Shown here in pieces: positions 15,768-24,750 of a DNA stretch of 33,881 bases. A model generated the notes under the pieces. It had not been told where the DNA came from. It did not search any database and was given only the letters and a program-made list of their open reading frames with translations. The stretch is from RGIG5952 sp045603485 (lineage in GTDB: Bacteria; Verrucomicrobiota; Kiritimatiellia; RFP12; JAAYLN01). The translations under genes were made by a program, and so were the position numbers. The stretch is from positions 1 to 33,881 of the forward strand of contig JAZUMF010000026.1 of the NCBI GenBank assembly GCA_045603485.1, given 5' to 3'. How positions within the stretch are numbered: the first letter of the stretch is position 1; each line of letters starts with the position of its first letter.

Positions 15768-16397
15768 CTACAAGCTCATTACGGCTTTATACCATGCATC
15801 AGCCAGCAGCTGATGGCCGGCAGGGGTCAAATGAATGCCGTCATGCGACCAATGCGACGGTGAGGTTCCCGCGGCGACTGCCTTATCGAGCAATGACTGA
15901 AATGGAATGAAGACTGCCCCGAATTCCTCAGCCAAACGGCGTGTAAATGCGGCGCGCTCGCGGACCTCATCGTGATAGACAAGCGGCGTCTTTGGATCTT
16001 CAAGCGTAAATGGCTCGATAATTACAAGGCGGATATTCGGCAAAACATCTCGCGTCCATTGCAAAAGCTCGCGGTAGAACCGCTCGGCTCTGACTACATC
16101 AACACCGATTTGGCGAGACTCATGACCACTGTCATTGACTCCAATCAAAATTGAAAGAATATCAGGCTTAAGATTTAGGCAGTCAATTCTCCAGCGGGAA
16201 TATAAATCGACTATGCGGTTGCCGCTGATACCGCGATTGATGAAGTTAAACTCTTGAGTTGGATAATCGCAGGTTATGCGGGATTTCAAGAGCCCTGGAT
16301 AACCGGGACCCATTTGGTTCTGCTCATACCCTGCTCCGCCTGAATTTTCTCTGCCGCAATCTGTAATTGAGTCACCTTGAAATAAAATTGTAGTCAT
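15768..16397 (-). CDS. SGNH/GDSL-type hydrolase (esterase/lipase family)
   Basis: This 209-residue protein lacks a signal peptide and is probably cytoplasmic. Block I is FQGDSIT with nucleophile Ser10. Block II is the NRGISGNR glycine. Block III is GVND with Asn88. Block V is SHDGIHLTPAGH with catalytic Asp186 and His189. These residues make up a complete catalytic set, so the enzyme should be active as an esterase, acyl-hydrolase or carbohydrate deacetylase. The substrate is unknown. AAAGGA lies shortly before the ATG. It follows uvrA by 33 bases on the same strand and may be cotranscribed with it. Confidence 0.9.
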   Translation of the reverse strand: MTTILFQGDSITDCGRENSGGAGYEQNQMGPGYPGLLKSRITCDYPTQEFNFINRGISGNRIVDLYSRWRIDCLNLKPDILSILIGVNDSGHESRQIGVDVVRAERFYRELLQWTRDVLPNIRLVIIEPFTLEDPKTPLVYHDEVRERAAFTRRLAEEFGAVFIPFQSLLDKAVAAGTSPSHWSHDGIHLTPAGHQLLADAWYKAVMSL

Positions 16398-16430
16398 AGT
16401 TTTTCCTTTGAGACTGCACTGACCTTGGTT

Positions 16431-19265
16431 TTATAAAAACTTTTTTAAGAACTGCCCCGTATAGGATTGAGGGCAGGCCGCAACTTCTAAAGGCGAACCT
16501 GTGGCAACAACTCTGCCCCCGTTTTCACCGCCTTCGGGACCTAAATCGATAATGTAATCGGCACACCTTATAACATCAAGATTGTGTTCGATGACCAAAA
16601 CGGTATTCCCCGCATCTCTTAACCTTAAAAGCAGCTCAAGCAGCTTATGGACATCGGCAAAGTGCAGGCCTGTTGTGGGCTCGTCCAAGAGATACAGCGT
16701 GCGCCCTGTTGATTGCCGAGCAAGCTCTGTTGCGAGCTTTACCCTTTGCGCTTCGCCTCCTGACAATGTAGTTGAGGATTGTCCCAGCTGCACATATCCG
16801 AGACCGACATCTTTAAGCGTTTGAAGCTTTGTTGAAATTGAGCGTATTGAAGAAAAGTGCTCGCACGCTTCGTCAATTGTCATTTCAAGGACATCAGCGA
16901 TATTTTTACCACCGTATTGAACTTGCAGCGTCTCCTGATTGAAGCGCCTGCCGCCGCATTGATCGCAAGTCACATAGACATCGGGAAGGAAGTGCATCTC
17001 CGTTTTGATTACACCATCACCCTTACAAGCCTCGCAACGGCCACCCTTGACATTGAAGCTGAAGCGCCCGGGGCCATAGCCACGCATTTTAGCTGCTGGC
17101 GTTTGGGAGAAAAGCGTGCGAATCGGAGTAAAGGCGTCGGTATAAGTCGCAGGATTACTTCTAGGTGTCGTACCAATCGGGCTTTGATCGATTTCAATCA
17201 CCTTGTCGATATACTCAATGCCGCTAATTGACTTAAACTTACCTGGCTCTTCCTTTGCCCGATAAAAGGTCTTTTTAAGATACTTCCGTAGAATATCATC
17301 GACCAACGACGATTTACCTGAGCCGGAGACTCCGGTAACGCAGACAAAACAACCGGTAGGAATTGAAACATCGATATTTTTAAGATTATTTTCGGCGGCG
17401 CCCTTAATGACGATGCGCTCCTTGCCAGGCTTGTGATAGCCGGTTGTTTCGATTTTTGTGCGGCCTGTCAGATAATCAGCGGTCAATGAGCTCTTACTGG
17501 CGAGAAGTCCCTTTATATCACCCTCATATACGATATTGCCGCCCTCGCGACCGGCACCTGGGCCAAGATCGATTATATGATCTGCCGCACGGATAACCTC
17601 TTCGTCATGCTCGACGACCACGACGGTATTTCCGCGCTGCTGAAGCTGGCGGAGCATGGCGATAAGCTTTTCATTATCGCGAGAGTGGAGACCGATTGTG
17701 GGCTCGTCTAAGACATATAAAACACCAACCAGACCACTGCCGATTTGAGTTGCAAGGCGTATCCGCTGCATTTCGCCGCCCGAGAGGGTCGACGAAACGC
17801 GGTCCAGCGTTATATAATCCAAGCCGACATCAATCAAAAATCGTATGCGCTTGCGGATTTCCTTGAGGACTTCACCGACAATGCCAAGCTCTTGAGCGGT
17901 GAGCTTTCCGCCCAATTCATCAAAGAAAAGCGCCGCTGCCCTAACCGACAAAGCCATCACATCGTTTATTGTCATCTCCGCAACGGTAGCGGCCCGCGAT
18001 TCGGGCTTAAGACGCGCACCCTTGCAATCGGGGCATTGACGCATAACCATATACCGCTCTAACCTCTGCCTTGTATCCTCAAACTCGGTTTCAAGGTATA
18101 GACGGTGAAGTGCGGCAAGAGCACCGTCAAATGGTTTATCAACTGTGACGGTGTGTCTCTTCGAGCGCAATTTGACGGCTATCGGCTTGCCGCCGGTACC
18201 ATGCATAAGTATATGGCGAAAGTCCTCCGGCAATTCGCAGTATGGGATATCGGCACTGGTGCCGTAGGCTTCAGCCAAGCCCCTTAAAAAGTGCTTATAG
18301 TATTTGCGGACATAAAATCCACCGTGAGTCCACGGCTGAATCGCGCCATCCTCGAGCGACTTTGAAGTGTCGGGAACGACCAAGGACTCCTCAAAGACAA
18401 GTTGCTGTCCAAGCCCCGAACAGGTGGGGCAAGCACCATGCGGATTGTTAAATGAAAAATTGCGAGGCTTAAGCTCTTCAAAGGAAATAGAACAGTGAGG
18501 ACAGGCGTTTTTCTCTGAAAAGACCTGCTCTTCCTCATCGGAATCGGGCTTTACGACTATCGCATAGAGAATCCCCTCGCCATGCTTGAGGGCTAATTCA
18601 ACTGAATCTGTGAGACGCGTTCGGGCTGTCGGCGAAACAACTATACGGTCTACAACTGCATCCAAATTGTGGTTCTTCTTTTTATCGATTTCGGGAACTT
18701 CATCAATCTCATACATGGTGCCGTCTAAACGGATACGGGCAAAGCCGGCCTGCCGAAGCTTTTCGAGAGCATCTGCCTGTGTTCCCTTGTGTCCGCGAAC
18801 GACGGGAGCCAAAATGGTGAGTTTCGTTCGCTCCGGAAATGTCATGATTATATTCACGATTTCCTCGGCACTTTGACTACGCACAGGTCTACCGCATTTA
18901 GGACAATGAGGAATCGCTATTGCGCCATAGAGCAAACGCAAATAATCGTGAATCTCAGTTGATGTGGCAACTATCGAACGCGGGTTATTACTTGTTGTTC
19001 GCTGTTCTATTGCAATCGCGGGAGACAAGCCATCGATAAATTCGACATCAGGCTTTTGGAGCTGCCCTAAAAATTGTCTGGCGTATGCGGAAAGAGACTC
19101 TACATACCTGCGCTGCCCCTCCGCATAAAGAGTGTCAAATGCCAGGGAAGACTTACCGGAACCTGACAATCCCGTTATAACGGTAAAGGAATTGCGAGGA
19201 ATCTTCGCATTGACATTTTTGAGGTTATGCTCCCTGGCACCCTCAATGGTTATAAAATCCGCCAT
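16431..19265 (-). CDS. uvrA: Excinuclease ABC subunit A (UvrA)
   Basis: UvrA is the damage-sensing ATPase of nucleotide excision repair and loads UvrB. The 944-residue protein has two ABC modules. Walker A1 is GLSGSGKS (32-39). The first zinc module is Cys255, Cys258, Cys279 and Cys282. The first signature is LSGGEMQRIRLA. Walker A2 is GVSGSGKSS with Lys651. The second zinc finger is Cys744, Cys747, Cys767 and Cys770. The second signature is LSGGEAQRVKLA, followed by LYLLDEPTTGLH. I chose the ATG at 19265 (MADFITIEGAREHNLKNV), one base after the rmlB stop. The frame could extend to 19346, but those 27 residues lie inside rmlB and are not part of the family. uvrB is not in the window. Confidence 0.97.
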   Translation of the reverse strand: MADFITIEGAREHNLKNVNAKIPRNSFTVITGLSGSGKSSLAFDTLYAEGQRRYVESLSAYARQFLGQLQKPDVEFIDGLSPAIAIEQRTTSNNPRSIVATSTEIHDYLRLLYGAIAIPHCPKCGRPVRSQSAEEIVNIIMTFPERTKLTILAPVVRGHKGTQADALEKLRQAGFARIRLDGTMYEIDEVPEIDKKKNHNLDAVVDRIVVSPTARTRLTDSVELALKHGEGILYAIVVKPDSDEEEQVFSEKNACPHCSISFEELKPRNFSFNNPHGACPTCSGLGQQLVFEESLVVPDTSKSLEDGAIQPWTHGGFYVRKYYKHFLRGLAEAYGTSADIPYCELPEDFRHILMHGTGGKPIAVKLRSKRHTVTVDKPFDGALAALHRLYLETEFEDTRQRLERYMVMRQCPDCKGARLKPESRAATVAEMTINDVMALSVRAAALFFDELGGKLTAQELGIVGEVLKEIRKRIRFLIDVGLDYITLDRVSSTLSGGEMQRIRLATQIGSGLVGVLYVLDEPTIGLHSRDNEKLIAMLRQLQQRGNTVVVVEHDEEVIRAADHIIDLGPGAGREGGNIVYEGDIKGLLASKSSLTADYLTGRTKIETTGYHKPGKERIVIKGAAENNLKNIDVSIPTGCFVCVTGVSGSGKSSLVDDILRKYLKKTFYRAKEEPGKFKSISGIEYIDKVIEIDQSPIGTTPRSNPATYTDAFTPIRTLFSQTPAAKMRGYGPGRFSFNVKGGRCEACKGDGVIKTEMHFLPDVYVTCDQCGGRRFNQETLQVQYGGKNIADVLEMTIDEACEHFSSIRSISTKLQTLKDVGLGYVQLGQSSTTLSGGEAQRVKLATELARQSTGRTLYLLDEPTTGLHFADVHKLLELLLRLRDAGNTVLVIEHNLDVIRCADYIIDLGPEGGENGGRVVATGSPLEVAACPQSYTGQFLKKFL

Positions 19266-19266
19266 T

Positions 19267-20325
19267 TTATCTATTGCTGTAATTTTGCTCAATCCACCTG
19301 CGATATTCACCGCTGCGGACAGACTCCACCCATTCACTGTTGGCAAGATACCACTTTACGGTCTCCTCAAAGCCTGAATCTGCCGTATGGGTCTGCTTCC
19401 AGCCAAAATCGTTCTCAATAAGGGAGCAGTCAATCGCATAGCGTTGGTCATGCCCCAAACGGTCTGCGACATGGGTAATCAAAGACTCGCGTGGTTTTCC
19501 CGACGGCAATGGGGCCGCAAGCTTATCAACAAGAGCGCATATCTTCTTGACGACATCAATGTTACGGAGCTCCGAGCGGCCACCGACGCAATAGGTGGTG
19601 CCGACCTCCGCCTTAGTCATAACCGTCCAAATTGCCGAACAGTGATCATCGACATGAAGCCAATCGCGGACATTCAAACCCTCGCCGTATACAGGCAATG
19701 GCTTACCCTCAAGGGCATTCATTATCATAAGCGGAATCAACTTCTCGGGGAACTGATAAGGCCCATAGTTGTTAGAGCAATTCGAGATGGTCGTAGGCAA
19801 ACCGTAGGTATCGTGATAAGCGCGGACCAAATGGTCTGAAGCGGCCTTGGACGACGAATACGGAGAGTGCGGCTGATAAGGGGTTGTCTCAGAGAAGAAG
19901 CCCGTCTCGCCTAGCGAGCCGAATACCTCATCGGTCGAAACATGATGAAAACGCTCAAGCTTTTCGCCAAGTTCCTTTGCCGCTTGAAGCAAGTTGTATG
20001 TGCCTACGATATTGGTCTGTATAAAGTCGCCGGGCGCCACGATCGAACGGTCGACATGGGACTCTGCGGCAAAGTGGCAGATAGTGTCGACATCGTAATC
20101 TGCAAAGGCCTTGCGGATGGCGTCAGGGTTGCGAATGTCGGCATGGACAAAGACATAACGGTCGCCATACTTAGCCTCAATATCGCAAAGACTCTTTGGA
20201 TTGCCGGCATAAGTCAATGCGTCAAAATTTATGATACGGCCCTGAAAGCCAGTCTTTTCAAAGACATAACGGATAAAATTAGAACCGATAAATCCGGCAC
20301 CGCCAGTCACAAGTAAATTCTTCAT
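19267..20325 (-). CDS. rmlB: dTDP-glucose 4,6-dehydratase
   Basis: RmlB (RfbB) converts dTDP-glucose to dTDP-4-keto-6-deoxyglucose, an early step to dTDP-rhamnose and other deoxysugars. The 352-residue protein starts with the NAD-binding GGAGFIG motif (8-14). The catalytic Thr131-Asp132-Glu133 triplet of the dehydratase group is in HHVSTDEVFG. Tyr156 and Lys160 form YSSSK. NNYGPYQFPEKLIP and GEGLNVRDWLHVDDH are also diagnostic. The Asp-Glu pair separates it from the 4-epimerases. rmlA, rmlC and rmlD are not adjacent. Its stop is one base from the uvrA start, an unusual coupling. AGGAGAGG lies before the ATG. Confidence 0.95.
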   Translation of the reverse strand: MKNLLVTGGAGFIGSNFIRYVFEKTGFQGRIINFDALTYAGNPKSLCDIEAKYGDRYVFVHADIRNPDAIRKAFADYDVDTICHFAAESHVDRSIVAPGDFIQTNIVGTYNLLQAAKELGEKLERFHHVSTDEVFGSLGETGFFSETTPYQPHSPYSSSKAASDHLVRAYHDTYGLPTTISNCSNNYGPYQFPEKLIPLMIMNALEGKPLPVYGEGLNVRDWLHVDDHCSAIWTVMTKAEVGTTYCVGGRSELRNIDVVKKICALVDKLAAPLPSGKPRESLITHVADRLGHDQRYAIDCSLIENDFGWKQTHTADSGFEETVKWYLANSEWVESVRSGEYRRWIEQNYSNR

Positions 20326-20353
20326 TTCTACTGAACCTCTCCTTTATTACACG

Positions 20354-21598
20354 CTATTCAACTTCCTTAACGAGCTTCTCGCTAAGCAAATTGCCCTTGG
20401 CGCGCATTTGACGCTGGAATGCCCTGATAGGCAAACGATGAATATTACCGCCCTTATTCTTGACGGCGATAGCTGCCGCCATTCCTGCGGCCTCACCGGA
20501 AATCGCACATGTCGGGATACAACGGGCGCCATCCCAAATTGTCTTATCCATCGAGAAGCAACGCCCCGCAGCGATAAGATTATTGTTCGCGACACCGCGA
20601 AGCATTCTCATCGTGATGGCAAAGACAGGACCGCTGCGGCGCCAATCGCCCGTTAGACCGACTGTATCATCAAACCACTTGTGCATCTCGCCCTCGGTCA
20701 TAGACTGCTCGCCGACAAGTCGGCGTGTCGCTCTGAAGCAAGGTATTGACGGCAAATAAAAGGGCTCGATATTTGAATCGGGATTTTTCTCGGAAAGCGC
20801 AGCGCAGGCATTACGGATAAGCTTATGGGACTCAATTACCTGTTTAGTCACATCATCGCCATTTGTGCCGTCATAATGGGCGCACTGAAGCTTTGATGAA
20901 TCGAGCTGGGGATTGAAGCCGTTTGACGCCATCCTAAGACAGGCTACGCCGTCTTTAAGGTAATAGAACCAGCCTGCCGCAACATTTGCATCGGAGGTTT
21001 CAGTCTCCTCGCCTGCCATATAGCAAACATCAGCGTCTCCTGAAGCATCTACAACGGCACCGACAGAGATGGCAAACCTGCCTGACTTGTTCTCAAGAAC
21101 AAGATGGGTAATTCCCTTCCGATTGCGCTTGACATCAGAAAGACGCGTGTCGTACATCAACTGAACGCCGGCATCAAGCACCCACTCTTCCAAAGCCAGA
21201 CCGTATAATCCAGGATTAAAGGCCGTTAAAAATCTCGACTTGCGGCGCTCCTCCTTATTACCGCCCTTTTCCCAGCATTTCGGAATATCCAAAAAATGGG
21301 CTTCCTTATTCTGAACCTTCAAATCACGAACGGATAAACGCAACAGTTCCTCGCCGATACCGCCAATGACCTGACGGCCGCGACCATCACAAATAGGAAG
21401 CCAATATGTCACGATACCCAAAGTAGCCAAACCGCCAAGCCCGATTTGCTTCTCGATCAAACAGACCGAAGCCCCCTCGCGTGCCGCCGCCACCGCCGCG
21501 GAAACACCGGCTATACCGCCACCGACAACGGCGACATCAGAGTGAGACTTGACAGGCAAGCTTTGAGCGGGAATTTTCAACATTGTTTCGTTATTCAT
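20354..21598 (-). CDS. FAD-dependent oxidoreductase (FAD_oxidored family)
   Basis: This 414-residue protein has the N-terminal dinucleotide-binding motif VAVVGGGIAGVSAAVAAARE (GGGIAG at 26-31) with the ribose-binding Glu49 in LIEKQ. GGLATLGIVTYW follows, as in the PF12831 family. VVDASGDADVCYMAGEE and AGRCFSMDKTIWDGARCIPT...GEAAGMAAA near the C-terminus complete the FAD site. Members of this family occur in many copies in polysaccharide-degrading bacteria, and few have known substrates. No export signal is seen. AAGGAG lies about 11 bases before the ATG. rmlB follows after 28 bases with its own ribosome-binding site, so cotranscription is likely. Confidence 0.88.
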   Translation of the reverse strand: MNNETMLKIPAQSLPVKSHSDVAVVGGGIAGVSAAVAAAREGASVCLIEKQIGLGGLATLGIVTYWLPICDGRGRQVIGGIGEELLRLSVRDLKVQNKEAHFLDIPKCWEKGGNKEERRKSRFLTAFNPGLYGLALEEWVLDAGVQLMYDTRLSDVKRNRKGITHLVLENKSGRFAISVGAVVDASGDADVCYMAGEETETSDANVAAGWFYYLKDGVACLRMASNGFNPQLDSSKLQCAHYDGTNGDDVTKQVIESHKLIRNACAALSEKNPDSNIEPFYLPSIPCFRATRRLVGEQSMTEGEMHKWFDDTVGLTGDWRRSGPVFAITMRMLRGVANNNLIAAGRCFSMDKTIWDGARCIPTCAISGEAAGMAAAIAVKNKGGNIHRLPIRAFQRQMRAKGNLLSEKLVKEVE

Positions 21599-21625
21599 TT
21601 AGAAAATACTCCTTGAACAACCCAT

Positions 21626-21631
21626 ATTATA
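21626..21631 (-). promoter_or_regulatory. -10 box for the FAD oxidoreductase gene
   Basis: A perfect TATAAT reads on the minus strand from 21631 to 21626, 27 bases before the ATG at 21598. The -35 position holds only a T-run. It lies back to back with the hisA promoter in a 117-base gap rich in A and T. Confidence 0.5.
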
Positions 21632-21637
21632 CCAAAC

Positions 21638-21666
21638 TTGACCAAAATAAAAAATAAGTAGATAAT
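21638..21666 (+). promoter_or_regulatory. Sigma70-type promoter for hisA
   Basis: TTGACC (21638-21643) and GATAAT (21661-21666) are each five of six matches to consensus and are separated by the ideal 17 bases. The expected start near 21673 gives a leader of about 43 bases. No riboswitch or attenuator is visible in it. Confidence 0.65.
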
Positions 21667-21715
21667 ATTTCATTAGGTTTTCAAATTTTTACTCGTCAAC
21701 AAACACTTTTTTGCA

Positions 21716-22444
21716 ATGACCATCTTCCCAGCTATTGACCTCAAAGGAGGCAAATGCGTAAGACTCCGTCAGGGGCGCGCCGACGATTCCACCGTTTATG
21801 GTAACGATCCAGTTGAAATGGCACTCCATTGGCAAGCCGAAGGCGGCAGAGCACTCCATGTCGTTGACCTGGACGGAGCTTTTCAAGGCGCACCCGCCCA
21901 CGCGGAAGTCGTCGGGAAAATAGTTGCCGCCCTCTCAATCCCGGTTGAAATCGGCGGAGGATTGCGCACTGACGACGATGTCCGCCTAATGCTCGACAAA
22001 GGCGTCTCTCGCGTAATACTCGGCACAAGAGCACTCGCCGACGAAGCCTCGCTCGTTCGACTGGTCAACCAGTATGGCAGCGAGCGCATTGCCGTCGGAA
22101 TCGATGCGCGCGATGGATTAGTCCAGATTAAAGGATGGGTTGAAACCTCCACGACAAAGGCGACGGATTTGGCAAAACGCGTCGCTGAAATCGGCGTCGG
22201 GACAATCATCTACACCGACACATCTACAGACGGAATGCTGACAGGCCCTAATGTTGAAGCGATGGCACAGATTTGCGATGCCGCAAAATGCGATATCGTA
22301 GCATCTGGCGGTGTAGCCTCCAAAGACGACATCTACGCACTTAAAGCCCTCAATCGCAAAAACCTCGTCGGTGCAATTGTCGGCAAAGCGCTCTATGAAG
22401 GACGCACGGTTCTTTCTGAACTTCAAGCCATTGCGGACAAATAA
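21716..22444 (+). CDS. hisA: Phosphoribosylformimino-5-aminoimidazole carboxamide ribotide isomerase
   Basis: HisA catalyses the fourth step of histidine synthesis, opening the ribose of ProFAR by an Amadori rearrangement. The 242-residue TIM barrel starts FPAIDLKGGKCVRL with catalytic Asp8. VGIDARDG holds the second acid, Asp130. GGGLRTDDDV and YTDTSTDGMLTGPN form the two phosphate-binding halves of the ancient half-barrel repeat, and SGGVAS closes the second. There is no clear ribosome-binding site, which is unusual for this window. It is not in a his operon. No other his gene is in the window, and the following genes are unrelated. A promoter of good quality lies upstream. Confidence 0.95.
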   Translation: MTIFPAIDLKGGKCVRLRQGRADDSTVYGNDPVEMALHWQAEGGRALHVVDLDGAFQGAPAHAEVVGKIVAALSIPVEIGGGLRTDDDVRLMLDKGVSRVILGTRALADEASLVRLVNQYGSERIAVGIDARDGLVQIKGWVETSTTKATDLAKRVAEIGVGTIIYTDTSTDGMLTGPNVEAMAQICDAAKCDIVASGGVASKDDIYALKALNRKNLVGAIVGKALYEGRTVLSELQAIADK

Positions 22445-22450
22445 TAAGCC

Positions 22451-23833
22451 ATGACAACCCAGCCAGAAGCCAGCAGTCAAAGTGCGGCATTCCCCCCGAT
22501 CAGGGAAACATTCCGTAAGCTCACGAAGTTCTACATTCCCTTGGCGATTCAAGGCATGTCGATGTCCTTGACCTATCCCCTTGTGGCAAGTATCGTCTCC
22601 CACGGTAAATTAGGTGCAAGCGAATATGCCGTCTTTGCGCAATCTCAGGCGATAATGTTCTTTGTCGGCTCCGTCGGAGCGGGAATGATCACGACAGGAA
22701 TGATCTTCGCGAGAAGCCTGACAGGCTATCGCAATTACTTCAAGTTAAGCCTTCTTTTAGGTTGCGTCGCCGCACTTCTCCAATTCCTCTGCTGCGTCCC
22801 GCCCTTTGACAATATTGTCTTCGGCAAGCTCTACCATTTAGACGGTGAACTCTTTGATATTGGCAAAAAGACACTGTTGTGCGCCATTCCGATGAATTTC
22901 ACCTTTTTCGCCAGAAACCCGTTTTTATCGACGCTTTTCGCCGAAAAACGAAGCGATAAAGCCACCCTCGCAACCTTTGTTCGAATAGGTATGACATGGT
23001 TGGGCTCCGTCATCTTCGTCAAGCTCGGCCTAACCGGATGGATGTGGGGACTGGGGCTTACAACCGTTGCAGTCATTACCGAATCGCAACTCTTCAAATA
23101 TTTCGCCTCACCATACATAAAGTCGCTCGATGACGCTCCGGATAAAGAAAAAGCCCCTATCTCTCGCCAGCTGGCATTTACCCTGCCGCTGTCGCTTGGC
23201 GGTTCACTGATGACCATCTCCGGAGTTATGATTGGAATATTCCTTGGCAAGGCCCCTGACCCCGGGGTATCCCGCGAAGTTCACTACATGGCGATGGGAA
23301 TTATGGCACCTCTTGGCGGAGCTGCCGCCAGAATGCAGTCCGTCACGGTCGCCTTCCCTCCGTCTAAATACGGAAGCAGATCCATAACGCTCTTCACACT
23401 TTGCGTCGGCATAACCATGTGCTCGATTTCGCTCATCCTTCAGATACCACAAATTTCAAGGTGGTACTTCGTCGATGTTCAGAATCTGGCACCTGAGCTC
23501 GTGCGAAATGCAAAAATTGTGATGTTGATTTATTGCACAGGACCATTTCTCCATGCGATACGCTCCAATTCGGAAGGCATCGCCGCCTTGCGCAGAAGAC
23601 CCAACGCGACACTCTCGGGGCAAGCCACATATCTGGCAACTCTGGTAATCGTATTCTTCCTATTGGTTCACTTCGCACCAATCGGCGGCTACATGATGGG
23701 AGCGATAAGCGTTCTTTCCGCTCTCATCGCATCTTACCTCGCCCTGCGAATCGCACTTATCTTCAACGATTTAGCCGACAACTACGAAATCCCCAATATG
23801 CCACGGCAAAATGGCAGAGACGGGCATCACTAA
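22451..23833 (+). CDS. MATE-like / MOP-superfamily membrane exporter
   Basis: This 460-residue polytopic membrane protein has about 12 hydrophobic segments in two halves separated by a polar loop near residue 225 (SLDDAPDKEKAP). The start of the first helices (LTKFYIPLAIQGMSMSLTYPLVASIVSHG) and the internal repeat at about 235 (LAFTLPLSLGGSLMTISGVMIG) fit the MATE and polysaccharide-flippase superfamily. I cannot assign it to a named subfamily, and no substrate can be stated. It starts six bases after hisA with a weak ribosome-binding site, suggesting cotranscription. A lipid-linked glycan or small metabolite are both possible cargoes. Confidence 0.62.
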   Translation: MTTQPEASSQSAAFPPIRETFRKLTKFYIPLAIQGMSMSLTYPLVASIVSHGKLGASEYAVFAQSQAIMFFVGSVGAGMITTGMIFARSLTGYRNYFKLSLLLGCVAALLQFLCCVPPFDNIVFGKLYHLDGELFDIGKKTLLCAIPMNFTFFARNPFLSTLFAEKRSDKATLATFVRIGMTWLGSVIFVKLGLTGWMWGLGLTTVAVITESQLFKYFASPYIKSLDDAPDKEKAPISRQLAFTLPLSLGGSLMTISGVMIGIFLGKAPDPGVSREVHYMAMGIMAPLGGAAARMQSVTVAFPPSKYGSRSITLFTLCVGITMCSISLILQIPQISRWYFVDVQNLAPELVRNAKIVMLIYCTGPFLHAIRSNSEGIAALRRRPNATLSGQATYLATLVIVFFLLVHFAPIGGYMMGAISVLSALIASYLALRIALIFNDLADNYEIPNMPRQNGRDGHH

Positions 23834-23857
23834 AAACACCCCAAAAGGAGCAACAAC

Positions 23858-24724
23858 ATGTACTTGACTGGATTTGCAGATGAAGCGGCAGCCGGCATTG
23901 ACGGACAGATCCGCGCAACAAAAGAGCTAGGCTGGAAGTTCATCGAATCCCGCAACATTGACGGCAAAAACCTCCACGACATCTCCGATGCCGATTTTGA
24001 TATCGTCTGCGGCAAACTCGCCGACGCAGGAATCTCAATCAACTGCTTCGGCTCGGCAATTGCCAACTGGGCAAAAGACATCAGAAAGCCCTTTGATGAA
24101 GACCTCGAAGCCACTCGCCGCGCAATTCCCCGTATGCAGCGCCTTGGAACAAAGTTCATCCGCATAATGAGCTATCCTCCTATCCCTGATTGCGACATGG
24201 AGCATCAGATGGCGGAAGAACGCTTCAGCCGCCTCAACACAATCACCAAAATGTTCCTCGACGCAGGACTTCAGCCCCTCCATGAAAACTGCATGAACTA
24301 TGGCGGACAAGGCTGGAAATACACGCTCAGAATGCTCGACGCGGTCCCCGGTCTAAAGCTCGTATTCGACACTGGAAATCCCGTAAACACCAAAGACCGC
24401 GAAAATCCGGGCAAACGCCAAAGCGCATGGGAATTCTACAAAAATGTCAAAGAGCACATCGTCTATGTCCATATCAAGGACGGCATCGTAGACGAAGAAG
24501 GCAAAACCAAGTGGACATTCTGCGGTGAAGGCGACGGAGATGTTGAACGCATCGTCCAGGACATCATCGCAAGCGGCTATGATGGCGGTTTCTCAATGGA
24601 GCCGCACATGGCGGTCGTAGCGCACGACTCATCTGTAGTTTCAGAAGAAGAGCAGCGCTACAACAACTATGTTGAATATGGTCGCCGCTTCGAAAAAATC
24701 CTTGCCAAGTACAGCAAAGCATAA
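23858..24724 (+). CDS. Sugar phosphate isomerase/epimerase family TIM-barrel protein
   Basis: This 288-residue protein belongs to the AP-endonuclease-2/xylose-isomerase-like TIM-barrel family. The expected metal ligands are present: Glu143 (LHEN), Asp171 (FDTGN), His205 (VHIKD) and Glu248 (SMEPH). The N-terminus (TGFADEAAAGIDGQIRATKE, then GWKFIESRNIDG) follows the usual family pattern. Likely activities are epimerisation or isomerisation of a keto sugar or inositol derivative. The substrate cannot be told. AAAGGAG lies before the ATG. It sits 24 bases after the exporter gene and 26 bases before the lipoprotein phosphatase, in one plus-strand run. Confidence 0.88.
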   Translation: MYLTGFADEAAAGIDGQIRATKELGWKFIESRNIDGKNLHDISDADFDIVCGKLADAGISINCFGSAIANWAKDIRKPFDEDLEATRRAIPRMQRLGTKFIRIMSYPPIPDCDMEHQMAEERFSRLNTITKMFLDAGLQPLHENCMNYGGQGWKYTLRMLDAVPGLKLVFDTGNPVNTKDRENPGKRQSAWEFYKNVKEHIVYVHIKDGIVDEEGKTKWTFCGEGDGDVERIVQDIIASGYDGGFSMEPHMAVVAHDSSVVSEEEQRYNNYVEYGRRFEKILAKYSKA

Positions 24725-24750
24725 GCAGTAGAGACAAAAGGAGTCCCGTT

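Noticed and set aside
19266..19346. Extended N-terminus for UvrA
   Set aside because: The extra 27 residues lie inside rmlB and lack family similarity. The ATG at 19265 gives the normal N-terminus.
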